Positions 56,328 to 64,000 of a stretch of DNA of 64,000 nucleotides are shown here, in pieces. The DNA lies in assembly GCF_003611035.1 (NCBI RefSeq), contig NZ_CP030033.1, forward strand, positions 186,001 to 250,000. The letters run 5' to 3'. This DNA comes from Cryobacterium soli. GTDB taxonomy: Bacteria; Actinomycetota; Actinomycetes; Actinomycetales; Microbacteriaceae. A program made the position numbers and the translations under genes. The notes beneath the pieces are model-generated. The model worked only from the letters and a program-made list of their open reading frames with translations, searched no databases and had not been told where the DNA came from. Position 1 is the first letter of the stretch; each line of letters begins with the position of its first letter.

Positions 56328-57283
56328 GAGTGACCTCCGGTGGATGTGGTGGCGCCCGTGAGCTGCGGCAGGCCACGCGTGATGACCTCGCCGTACAGTT
56401 CGTCGGGGTCGAGGCGGCGGAGTTCGTCGCTCAGGCAATCCCGCAGGCTGCGGCGCTTGAGCGTGAGATCCTGCACCGGCTGGCCCGGCTGGGTCAGCGT
56501 GGCGATTCCGGGGACCTCGCGCTCCAGGGAGATGACACCGGACGCGCGGGTGAGGTGCACGCCGCGGATCCCGTTCGAGTTCTCACCCGAGGTGAGTTCG
56601 TAGTCCACGGGCACCTGCAGCTGCAGCTGCAGCCAGGCCGCGAGCAGGGTCGTCGAGGGGGAGTCGGCCGCCCCGGTCACGGACACGGCGGTGATGGACT
56701 CGTAGGGAGGCTGGTCCAGCACCGCGGCGAGCTGGGCCCGCCAGAGCGTCAGACGTGTCCAGGCGAAGTCGGTGTCGCCGGGGCGGTACGTCGAGCAGAT
56801 CCGGGTGAGCGCGGCCTGCGGGTCGTCCTGCGCCGACGCATCCGTGATGCGACGGTACGCGATGCGGCCAAGGGGCGACTCGGCGGGCACCTCAGGCGCC
56901 TCACCGGGCCACCAGGCCACGACGGGAGCGTCGGGCAGCAGCAGGCCGGTGACCAGGCTCTCCGGGTCACTGGCGGCGTCACCGTAGGCGCGCAGCACGA
57001 TGACCTCGCTGGCGCCGGCGTCTCCGCCGACACGGATCTCCGCGTCGACACGCGGGTCGCAGACGGCGGCGCCGTCGGGCTGGGTCGACAGGACGATCAC
57101 GCGCATGGGGTGTTCCCGGGACGCGTCGTTGGCTGCTTCGATGGCCTCTTCCTCGTGGCCGAGTTCGGCGGCGATGATGAGGGTGAGCACCCGGCCGAGG
57201 GCGACAGCGCCGCCCTCTTCCCGGATGCGCACGAGCGCCTTGGAAATCTTGGACGTGGTGGTGTCCGGCAGATCGACGATCAT
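56324..57283 (-). CDS. opcA: Glucose-6-phosphate dehydrogenase assembly protein OpcA
   Basis: A 319-residue OpcA homologue needed for the activity or oligomerisation of glucose-6-phosphate dehydrogenase in cyanobacteria and actinobacteria. It starts MIVDLPDTTTSKISKALVRI, contains the PDAPVVAWWPGEAPE segment near 117-131 and ends shortly after LSDELRRLDPDELY. No catalytic motif is known. It overlaps both zwf (4 bases) and pgl (4 bases), so the three are translationally coupled, which fits complex assembly with Zwf. Longer upstream options lie in zwf. Confidence 0.93.
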   Translation of the reverse strand: MIVDLPDTTTSKISKALVRIREEGGAVALGRVLTLIIAAELGHEEEAIEAANDASREHPMRVIVLSTQPDGAAVCDPRVDAEIRVGGDAGASEVIVLRAYGDAASDPESLVTGLLLPDAPVVAWWPGEAPEVPAESPLGRIAYRRITDASAQDDPQAALTRICSTYRPGDTDFAWTRLTLWRAQLAAVLDQPPYESITAVSVTGAADSPSTTLLAAWLQLQLQVPVDYELTSGENSNGIRGVHLTRASGVISLEREVPGIATLTQPGQPVQDLTLKRRSLRDCLSDELRRLDPDELYGEVITRGLPQLTGATTSTGGHS

Positions 57284-58821
57284 GGGCGTCTCCAGTTCCG
57301 GCCGTCTCGTGACAGCAGTTCGTCGGCTGATGCGGGCCCCCAGGTTCCGGGTCGGTATTGTTCCGGTTGACCCTGGGTTGCCCAGAATTCTTCGATGGGG
57401 TCGAGGATCTTCCACGATAGCTCGACCTCTTCGTGGCGGGGGAAGAGCGGCGGGTCGCCCAGCAGGACGTCCAGGATCAGGCGTTCGTAGGCCTCGGGGC
57501 TGGCTTCGGTGAAAGCGTGGCCGTAACCGAAGTCCATGGTCACGTCGCGCACCTGCATGCCGACACCGGGCACCTTGGAGCCGAACCGGATGGTGACGCC
57601 CTCGTCGGGCTGCACCCGGATCACCAGGGCGTTCTCACCGAGCGCGGCGGTCTGGCTCTTTTCGAAGAGGTACTGCGGAGCCCGCTTGAACACCACGGCG
57701 ATCTCGGTGACCCGGCGGCCCAGGCGTTTGCCGGCGCGCAGGTAGAACGGCACGCCGGACCAGCGGCGGGTGTCGATCTCCAGGCGCAGGGCCGCGTAGG
57801 TCTCCGTCAGCGACTCCGGGTTCATGCCGTCTTCCTCGAGGAAGCCGAGGATCTTCTCGCCACCCTGCCAGCCACCGGCGTACTGTCCGCGGGCGGTGCC
57901 CGTGGCCAGGTCCTCCGGCAACCGCACGGAGGCGAGCACCTTCTCCTTTTCGGTGCGGAGGTCCGCGGCGTCGAAGGAGATCGGCTCCTCCATGGCGGTG
58001 AGCGCCAGGAGCTGCAGGAGGTGGTTCTGGATCACGTCGCGTGCCGCGCCGATGCCGTCGTAGTACCCGGCCCGTCCGCCGACACCGATGTCCTCGGCCA
58101 TGGTGATCTGTACGTGGTCGACGTAGTTGGCGTTCCAGATCGGTTCGTACAACTGGTTCGCGAAGCGCAGCGCCAGAATGTTCTGCACCGTCTCTTTACC
58201 CAGGTAGTGGTCGATGCGGAAGACGGAGTCGGCCGGGAAGACCGATTCGACGACGTCGTTGAGCTCGCGGGCGGTCTTCAGGTCGCTGCCGAAGGGCTTC
58301 TCGATGACGACGCGGCGCCATTGTCCGTTCTTCTGCTCGGCCAGGCCGGAGCGACGCAGCTGCTCGGTGACCTGGGGGAATGCCTTGGGCGGGATCGAGA
58401 GGTAGAACGCGTGGTTGCCCATCGTTCCCCGCTCCCGGTCGAGTTCCTCGATGGTCTCCTTGAGGAGTTCGAAGGCGGCGTCGTCGTCGAAGGTTCCCGG
58501 GACGAACCGGATTCCCTCCGCCAGCTGCGCCCAGACATCCTCGTGGAACTCGGTGCGGGCGTACTCCTTGACGGAGTCGTGCACGACCTGCATGAAGTCC
58601 TGGTTGTCCCAGTCCCGGCGGGCGAACCCGACGAGAGCGAATCCAGGCGGCAAGAGGCCCCGGTTGGCGAGGTCATAGACGGCGGGCATGAGTTTCTTCC
58701 GCGACAGGTCTCCGGTGACGCCGAAGATCACGAGGCTCGAGGGCCCCGCAATTCGATTCAGGCGGTAATCGGAGGGTGAACGCAGCGGATTGAACTCCGG
58801 GGTGATTTCCACCGGGGACAT
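57280..58821 (-). CDS. zwf: Glucose-6-phosphate 1-dehydrogenase
   Basis: NADP-dependent entry enzyme of the pentose phosphate pathway. The 513 residues have the nucleotide-binding VIFGVTGDLSRKKLMPAVYD near 32-51, the substrate motif FRIDHYLGKETVQN near 195-210 with its catalytic His downstream, and GVPFYLRAGKRLGRRVTEIA near 355. ATG is at 58819-58821, with AAGGAGCT nearby upstream. Its stop overlaps the opcA start. Expression is presumably tied to pgi-tal-tkt, 44 bases upstream. Confidence 0.97.
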   Translation of the reverse strand: MSPVEITPEFNPLRSPSDYRLNRIAGPSSLVIFGVTGDLSRKKLMPAVYDLANRGLLPPGFALVGFARRDWDNQDFMQVVHDSVKEYARTEFHEDVWAQLAEGIRFVPGTFDDDAAFELLKETIEELDRERGTMGNHAFYLSIPPKAFPQVTEQLRRSGLAEQKNGQWRRVVIEKPFGSDLKTARELNDVVESVFPADSVFRIDHYLGKETVQNILALRFANQLYEPIWNANYVDHVQITMAEDIGVGGRAGYYDGIGAARDVIQNHLLQLLALTAMEEPISFDAADLRTEKEKVLASVRLPEDLATGTARGQYAGGWQGGEKILGFLEEDGMNPESLTETYAALRLEIDTRRWSGVPFYLRAGKRLGRRVTEIAVVFKRAPQYLFEKSQTAALGENALVIRVQPDEGVTIRFGSKVPGVGMQVRDVTMDFGYGHAFTEASPEAYERLILDVLLGDPPLFPRHEEVELSWKILDPIEEFWATQGQPEQYRPGTWGPASADELLSRDGRNWRRP

Positions 58822-58865
58822 GCAGCTCCTTAGAGGGTGACAGTGAACAGAAGCGGGGGCGTGAC

Positions 58866-60488
58866 TTACCGGACTGCGGCGAACAGGGTGCTGATGTTCG
58901 CAGCCGGGTCGGTCAACGTGAGGGTGAGGACCGGACGACCATGCTCGGCGAGGACGCTGGCGTCGCCGGCGGCCTGGGCCTGGATGAGCTCACCGAAGGT
59001 GAACGGACGGCCCGGGATCTCAAGGTCTTCAGCGGGGGTGCTGAGGACCTGCAGGAACACGCCGGTGGGGGTGCCACCCTTGTGGAACTGGCCGGTGGAG
59101 TGCAGGAACCGGGGGCCCCAGCCGAAGGTGACCGGACGACCTGACAGCGTCGCCAGGAGTCCCCGCAGCTCGGCGAGCTGGGGGAGTGCCACACGGTCCG
59201 CGTAGGCCTGAACGGCGACGTATCCGTCCGGACCGAGTTCTTCGAGCAACGCGTCGACGGCCCCGGCCAGGTCGCTGGCCGCGCCGATGACGTGCGGCGT
59301 GCCGCGGATCTCGATGCCCTCGGCGATGAACGCGGCTGGCTCTGGAGCGGGACGGTCGTCGAGCAGGCCGCGGGTGGCGATCTTCGCGGATTCGACGTCG
59401 GGCTGGTCGAACGGGTTGATCCCGAGCAGCCGTCCGGCGACGGCGGTCGCGTACTCCCACACCAGGAACTGGGCGCCGAGGGTGCCGCTGACACGGATCT
59501 CGCCGCTCCCGTCAAGATCCATGCCGTCGAGGGGCCCGAAGACCTCTTCGCCGGCATCCGCCACGACGCGCAGGATCTGCACGTCGGGCAGAGATGCCGA
59601 GAGCTCCGGCGCATCCGCGTCTAGAACGACGGGGAGGATGCCGGTGCCGGCCTTGCCGGTGGATTCGGCGATGAGCTGTTCGGCCCAGTCGGCAAAACCC
59701 ACGATGTGGGTTTCGTCGGAGACGATGGCCAGCTTGTCGCGGCGCGGAGTGGCTGAGGCTATCGCAGCGCCGAGGATCAGACCGGGGTTGTCCTCTGAGT
59801 CGACGGCCAGGGTCAGGGAGACGGCATCGGCCTCGTCGAGGAGCTGTGCGATGTCCGCCCCGGCCAGGCCGGAGGGCACGAGGCCGAATGCGGTCAGCGC
59901 CGAGAAACGACCGCCAACTGTCGGGTCGGCGGTGAACACCCGGTAGCCGGCTTCCCTGGCCGACGCCTCGAGCGGTGAGCCGGGGTCGGTGACCACGATG
60001 ATGCGCTCCGCGGGGTCGATCCCGCGATCCTGGAAGGCACGTTCGAAGACTCGCCGCTGGCTGTCCGTCTCCACGGTGCCGCCAGACTTCGACGACACCA
60101 CCAGGGCGGTGGACTCGAGACGGTCGGTCAGCGCCGCTCGCACCTGGCCGGGGTCGGTCGCGTCGAGCACCGTCAGGTCGACACCGCTGGTGCGTGTGAT
60201 GACCTCGGGGGCGAGCGACGAACCACCCATGCCGGCCAGGACGATGTGAGTGACACCCTGCGCGTGGAGTTCCTCGCGCAGGGCCGTGATCTCGGCGACG
60301 AGGGGACGGGAGGTGGTCACGGACTCGGTCCAGCCGAGCCGTGTGCCGGCCTCTTCCTCAGCCTCGGGTCCCCACAGGGCAGGGTCGAGAGACGTGATGC
60401 CGGAGGCGATCAGGTCGGCGACCAGGGTGGGGACCACGGTGCGGACGGCCTCTGCCGCCGCACCGCTCACCGAGATCTGGAAACTCAC
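58866..60488 (-). CDS. pgi: Glucose-6-phosphate isomerase
   Basis: Interconverts glucose 6-phosphate and fructose 6-phosphate. The 540-residue actinobacterial-type Pgi has the SIS phosphosugar domain: [16 protein letters not shown] near 82 and [17 protein letters not shown] near 129, then [19 protein letters not shown] near 188. It is an unusual form, more often found in tkt-tal-zwf clusters of Microbacteriaceae and Micrococcaceae, and could be annotated as a hypothetical SIS protein, but context and motifs favour Pgi. The start is GTG 60488, overlapping the tal stop as GTGA. Confidence 0.9.
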   Translation of the reverse strand: MSFQISVSGAAAEAVRTVVPTLVADLIASGITSLDPALWGPEAEEEAGTRLGWTESVTTSRPLVAEITALREELHAQGVTHIVLAGMGGSSLAPEVITRTSGVDLTVLDATDPGQVRAALTDRLESTALVVSSKSGGTVETDSQRRVFERAFQDRGIDPAERIIVVTDPGSPLEASAREAGYRVFTADPTVGGRFSALTAFGLVPSGLAGADIAQLLDEADAVSLTLAVDSEDNPGLILGAAIASATPRRDKLAIVSDETHIVGFADWAEQLIAESTGKAGTGILPVVLDADAPELSASLPDVQILRVVADAGEEVFGPLDGMDLDGSGEIRVSGTLGAQFLVWEYATAVAGRLLGINPFDQPDVESAKIATRGLLDDRPAPEPAAFIAEGIEIRGTPHVIGAASDLAGAVDALLEELGPDGYVAVQAYADRVALPQLAELRGLLATLSGRPVTFGWGPRFLHSTGQFHKGGTPTGVFLQVLSTPAEDLEIPGRPFTFGELIQAQAAGDASVLAEHGRPVLTLTLTDPAANISTLFAAVR

Positions 60489-61597
60489 TTGGCGGACTCG
60501 AGCGCCGCCGTCACGGTGTCCAGGAGTTCGTTCCAGGAGATGATGAACTTCGAAACGCCCTCCTCTTCGAGCACGCGGGTGACGTCGTCGTAGGAGACGC
60601 CCTGTGCAGCGATGGCGTCGAGAACGGCGTTCGCGGCGTCGTAGGAGCCGGTGACGGCGCCTTCGACGATGACACCGTGGTCGAAGGTGGCCTCGAGGGT
60701 CTTCTCCGGCATGGTGTTGACGACCTCGGGGGCGACCAGTTCGGTCACGTACAGGGTGTCGGGCAGGTCGGCGGACTTGACGCCGGTGGAGGCCCAGAGC
60801 GGACGCTGCTTGTTGGCGCCGGCCGCGAGCAGCACGGACGCGCGCTCGGTCGTGAAGGCCTGCTCGAAGACCTGGTAGGCGAGCTGCGCGTTGGCGACGC
60901 CGGCCTTGCTCTGCAGAGCGAGGGCTTCCTCGGTGCCGACCTCGGCGAGGCGCTTGTCGATCTCGGTGTCGACACGCGACACGAAGAACGAGGCGACCGA
61001 GTGGATGGTCGACAGGTCGATGCCCGCGGCCTTGGCCTTCTCCAGGCCGGTGAGGTAGGCGTTGATCACGGCGCGGTAGCGCTCGAGGCTGAAGATCAGC
61101 GTGACGTTGACGCTGATGCCCAGCGCGATGGTTTCGGTGATCGCCTCGAGGCCCTCGATGGTCGCCGGAATCTTGATCATCGCGTTGGGGCGGTTGACCT
61201 TGTTCCAGAGCTGCTGGGCCTGGGCGAGGGTCTTCTGGGCGTCGTGGGCGAAGCCGGGCTCGACCTCGATCGACACGCGGCCATCGAAGCCCTTCGTGGC
61301 GTCGTAAATCGGGCGGAAGATGTCGCAGGCGGCGGCGACGTCGTCGGTGGTGATCTCGAAGACCGCATCCGTGACGGTGGTGCCGGCGGCGGCCAGCGTG
61401 GCCACCTGCGAAGCGTACGCCTCGCCCTTGCTGAGCGCACCGGCGAAGATCGTCGGGTTGGTGGTGACGCCGACGACGTTCTTCTCCTCGATGAGGGTCG
61501 TCAGTCCGCCGGACTGGATGCGCTGACGCGACAGGTCGTCGAGCCAGATGCTGACGCCCGCGGCGGACAGTGCGGCGGTGGGGGTTGTTTCAGTCAT
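60485..61597 (-). CDS. tal: Transaldolase
   Basis: Moves a dihydroxyacetone unit between sugar phosphates in the non-oxidative pentose phosphate pathway. The 370-residue protein is of the long transaldolase subfamily: [16 protein letters not shown] near 43, [14 protein letters not shown] (Schiff-base Lys) near 140, [14 protein letters not shown] near 165 and [20 protein letters not shown] near 255. ATG 61597 follows AAGGAG; the frame runs on upstream without support. It overlaps pgi by 4 bases and follows tkt by 43 bases. Confidence 0.96.
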   Translation of the reverse strand: MTETTPTAALSAAGVSIWLDDLSRQRIQSGGLTTLIEEKNVVGVTTNPTIFAGALSKGEAYASQVATLAAAGTTVTDAVFEITTDDVAAACDIFRPIYDATKGFDGRVSIEVEPGFAHDAQKTLAQAQQLWNKVNRPNAMIKIPATIEGLEAITETIALGISVNVTLIFSLERYRAVINAYLTGLEKAKAAGIDLSTIHSVASFFVSRVDTEIDKRLAEVGTEEALALQSKAGVANAQLAYQVFEQAFTTERASVLLAAGANKQRPLWASTGVKSADLPDTLYVTELVAPEVVNTMPEKTLEATFDHGVIVEGAVTGSYDAANAVLDAIAAQGVSYDDVTRVLEEEGVSKFIISWNELLDTVTAALESAK

Positions 61598-61640
61598 GAA
61601 AATCAAATCTCCTTGAATGCTGCGCTTGTAGGTGTCGCGC

Positions 61641-63734
61641 TCAGAGCGCGGCGAGGGATTCTTTGGCGGCGGCGACGACGGCCTCCGTGGTGATACCGAA
61701 TTCGCGGAACAGGGTCTTGTAGTCGGCCGATGCACCGAAGTGCTCGATCGAGACGCTGCGGCCGCGGTCGCCGACGTACTTAGTCCAGGTCAACGCGATT
61801 CCGGCCTCAACCGATACCCGAGCGGTGATCGCTCTCGGCAGAACTGCCTCACGGTATTCGGCGGACTGCTCCTCGAACCACTCCAGGCTCGGTACCGAGA
61901 CCACGCGGGCGTTGATGCCGTCCGCTTTGAGTGCCTCGCGTGCGTTGACGGCCAGCTGCACCTCGGAGCCGGTGGCGATGAGGATCACGTCGGGCGTTCC
62001 GTTCGGGGCCTCGGCGAGCACGTAAGCACCCTTGGCGACGTTCTTGGCCGACGCGAAGGTCTCGCCGGTCGCGTCACCCTCGCCGCGTTCGAAGACGGGG
62101 ATGTTCTGGCGGGTCAGCACGATGCCGGCCGGGCCGTTGCGGCGCTCGAGGATCGTCTTCCAGGCCCAGGAGACCTCGTTGGCGTCGCCGGGGCGCACCA
62201 CGTCGAGTCCGGGAATGGCTCGGAGCGTGGCGAGCTGTTCGATCGGCTGGTGGGTCGGTCCGTCTTCGCCGAGGGCCACGGAGTCGTGGGTCCAGACGAA
62301 GATCGACGGGGCCTTCATGAGGGCGGCGAGTCGCACGGCCGGACGCATGTAGTCGCTGAAGATCAGGAAGGTGCCGCCGAACGGGCGGGTATTTCCGTGC
62401 AGGACGATGCCGTTGAGGATCGCGGCCATGGCGTGCTCGCGGATACCGAAGTGCAGCACGCGGCCGTACGGGTTGCCGGTCCACTCATGAGTGGAGTGCT
62501 CGCTCGGGATGAACGAGGCGGAGTTGCTGATCGTGGTGTTGTTCGACTCGGCGAGGTCTGCGGAGCCGCCCCACAGTTCGGGGATGACCGGGCCGAGGGC
62601 GTTGAGCACCTTGCCGGACGATGCACGGGTGGAGACCTCGGTGCCGGCGGGGAAGACCGGGAGGGCCTCCTCGACGCCGTCGGGCAGGTCGCCGGACAGA
62701 ATACGGTCCAGCAGGACCTTGCGCTCGGGGTTGGCGGCGGCCCAGGCGTCGAAGCGCACGTTCCACTCGGCGTGCGCCTCAGCGCCGCGATCCAGTGCCT
62801 TGCGGGTGTGTGCGATGACGTCGTCGGCGACCTCGAAGGTCTTCTCGGGGTCGAAACCGAGAATCTCCTTCACTCCGGCGAGTTCCTCGGCGCCGAGGGC
62901 GGAGCCGTGGATCTTCCCGGTGTTCTGCTTCTTCGGGCTCGGCCAGCCGATGATGGTCTTCAGGATGATCAGCGACGGCTTGTCGGTGACGGCCTTGGCC
63001 GCCTCGATGGCGTCGTTGAGGGCAGCGATGTCCTCGACGTATTCGCCGGTCTTCTTCCAGTCGACCGTCTGCACGTGCCAGTGGTACGCGTCGTAGCGTG
63101 CCGCGACATCCTCGGTGAAAGCGATGTTGGTGTCGTCCTCGATCGAGATCTGGTTGGAGTCGTAGATCGCGATCAGGTTGCCGAGCTGCTGGTGTCCGGC
63201 GAGCGAGGAGGCCTCGGAGGTGATGCCCTCCTGCAGGTCGCCGTCTCCGGCGATGACGTAGACGAACTGGTCGAAGGGGCTGGTGCCGGCTTCGGCCTCG
63301 GGGTCGAACAGGCCACGCTCGAAGCGTGAGGCGTAGGCGAAGCCCACGGCGGAGGCGAGGCCCTGGCCGAGCGGGCCGGTGGTGATCTCGACGCCGTCGG
63401 TGTGACCGTACTCGGGGTGGCCGGGAGTCTTGGAGCCCCAGGTGCGCAGGGCCTTGAGGTCGTCGAGCTCGAGGCCGTAGCCGCCGAGGTACAACTGCAC
63501 GTACTGGGTGAGCGAGCTGTGGCCCACAGAGAGGATGAACCTGTCGCGGCCGATCCACTCGTTGTCAGCGGGATCGCGACGCATCACTTTCTGGAACAGC
63601 AGGTAAGCCGCGGGGGCGAGGCTCATGGCCGTTCCCGGGTGGCCGTTGCCGACCTTTTCCACGGCGTCCGCCGCGAGGATGCGAGCGGTGTCGACCGCCC
63701 GGTTGTCGATGGAATCCCACTGCAATGCTGCCAC
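61641..63734 (-). CDS. tkt: Transketolase
   Basis: Thiamine-diphosphate enzyme moving two-carbon ketol units between sugar phosphates. With the chosen start it has 697 residues: [18 protein letters not shown] near 22, thiamine motif [17 protein letters not shown] near 160 with SNQISIEDD near 190, the pyrimidine-binding segment around [14 protein letters not shown] near 425 and the C-terminal domain ending [22 protein letters not shown] 63734 follows AGAAGGG by about 9 bases and gives the usual short N-terminus before [12 protein letters not shown]; an in-frame ATG at 63836 would add 34 unmatched residues. First gene of the minus-strand operon. Confidence 0.94.
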   Translation of the reverse strand: MAALQWDSIDNRAVDTARILAADAVEKVGNGHPGTAMSLAPAAYLLFQKVMRRDPADNEWIGRDRFILSVGHSSLTQYVQLYLGGYGLELDDLKALRTWGSKTPGHPEYGHTDGVEITTGPLGQGLASAVGFAYASRFERGLFDPEAEAGTSPFDQFVYVIAGDGDLQEGITSEASSLAGHQQLGNLIAIYDSNQISIEDDTNIAFTEDVAARYDAYHWHVQTVDWKKTGEYVEDIAALNDAIEAAKAVTDKPSLIILKTIIGWPSPKKQNTGKIHGSALGAEELAGVKEILGFDPEKTFEVADDVIAHTRKALDRGAEAHAEWNVRFDAWAAANPERKVLLDRILSGDLPDGVEEALPVFPAGTEVSTRASSGKVLNALGPVIPELWGGSADLAESNNTTISNSASFIPSEHSTHEWTGNPYGRVLHFGIREHAMAAILNGIVLHGNTRPFGGTFLIFSDYMRPAVRLAALMKAPSIFVWTHDSVALGEDGPTHQPIEQLATLRAIPGLDVVRPGDANEVSWAWKTILERRNGPAGIVLTRQNIPVFERGEGDATGETFASAKNVAKGAYVLAEAPNGTPDVILIATGSEVQLAVNAREALKADGINARVVSVPSLEWFEEQSAEYREAVLPRAITARVSVEAGIALTWTKYVGDRGRSVSIEHFGASADYKTLFREFGITTEAVVAAAKESLAAL

Positions 63735-63895
63735 GTGAACTGACCCTTCTGAATCCGTCAAAGGCGGCACGTCTTTATCCCGCGCCGCTGGAGAGTGTTT
63801 GCCCGCCGACATCGTTATCGGCATCGAGGTGCGCAAGAGAGTGCCCGTATCAGGTGGCTCACGGATGCATGCACCTTAGATTGGCGAGCCATTCC

Positions 63896-63901
63896 AGTAT
63901 A
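63896..63901 (-). promoter_or_regulatory. Predicted -10 box for the tkt operon
   Basis: On the minus strand the sequence reads TATACT, about 160 bases upstream of the tkt GTG. A -35 is not convincing (CAACAC at 17 bases). The region 63735-64000 shows no gene and seems to be a divergent promoter region. Confidence 0.35.
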
Positions 63902-63986
63902 GGGAACCCGAATTGCCGGTGTTGTTTCGGCGGCATTGCGCCAGGCTCGCACGGGCAGGCCGGGAGTGAGAGGTGACGGAATGATC

Positions 63987-63992
63987 TAGAAT
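63987..63992 (+). promoter_or_regulatory. Possible -10 box for a rightward gene beyond the window
   Basis: TAGAAT lies 8 bases from the window end. By gene order in related actinobacteria the next gene could be ctaB (heme farnesyltransferase), divergent from tkt, but nothing of it is visible. Confidence 0.3.
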
Positions 63993-64000
63993 TACGGCAA

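Overview
The window is a gene-dense, high-GC (strong G/C third-position bias) chromosomal segment of an actinobacterium. Gene order and protein types fit Microbacteriaceae (Cryobacterium, Leifsonia and relatives): the actinobacterial proteins RbpA, OpcA, WhiA and an IHF-like domain, a helicase-motif-less PriA, an ANTAR response regulator next to polA and rpsA, and many TAGRCT-type -10 boxes placed 6-7 bases before start codons. The genus call is inference from gene content. I see no mobile elements, CRISPR arrays, prophage or obvious foreign DNA; almost everything is core metabolism and information processing.

Layout. 1-16.6 kb: pyrimidine operon pyrB(partial)-pyrC-PH-like membrane protein-carA-carB-pyrF, running with one- to eight-base overlaps into a fused mIHF/guanylate kinase gene, then rpoZ, coaBC, metK, priA, fmt, rsmB and rpe. 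16.7-25.5 kb: histidine genes hisE, hisG, hisF, hisI, then trpE, two small Trp-operon membrane proteins, trpC, trpB, trpA and lgt. 25.6-33.2 kb: gltB-gltD (glutamate synthase) and pyk, closed by a perfect 19-bp terminator stem. 33.4-39.2 kb: tRNA-Leu(CAA) on the minus strand, a PdtaR-like ANTAR response regulator whose reading frame is broken at a C run, a thioesterase, polA and a DUF885 protein. 39.4-50.7 kb: rpsA, coaE, uvrB, uvrA, uvrC, rapZ, whiA. 50.8-55.5 kb: sodA, gap-pgk-tpiA, secG, rbpA. 55.6-63.7 kb, minus strand: tkt-tal-pgi-zwf-opcA-pgl, a pentose phosphate operon with 4-base overlaps at three junctions. The last 270 bases are the tkt upstream region plus a possible promoter for a rightward gene beyond the window. 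No gene-free stretch exceeds 300 bases.

Functionally the segment joins nucleotide, amino-acid (His, Trp, Glu) and central carbon metabolism (lower glycolysis, oxidative and non-oxidative pentose phosphate pathway) to replication, repair and transcription factors.

The most useful observations are: (1) uvrB and uvrA both carry TGTCGGTG-N8-TAGACT exactly at a leaderless start, matching the known mycobacterial RecA-independent (PafBC) DNA-damage promoter; (2) the response regulator needs one extra C in a six-C run; (3) mIHF and guanylate kinase are one protein; (4) a five-copy 13-bp repeat after rpe places stop codons in all three frames; (5) rapZ is followed directly by whiA with no yvcK between them. 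No wholly new multi-gene system was recognised.
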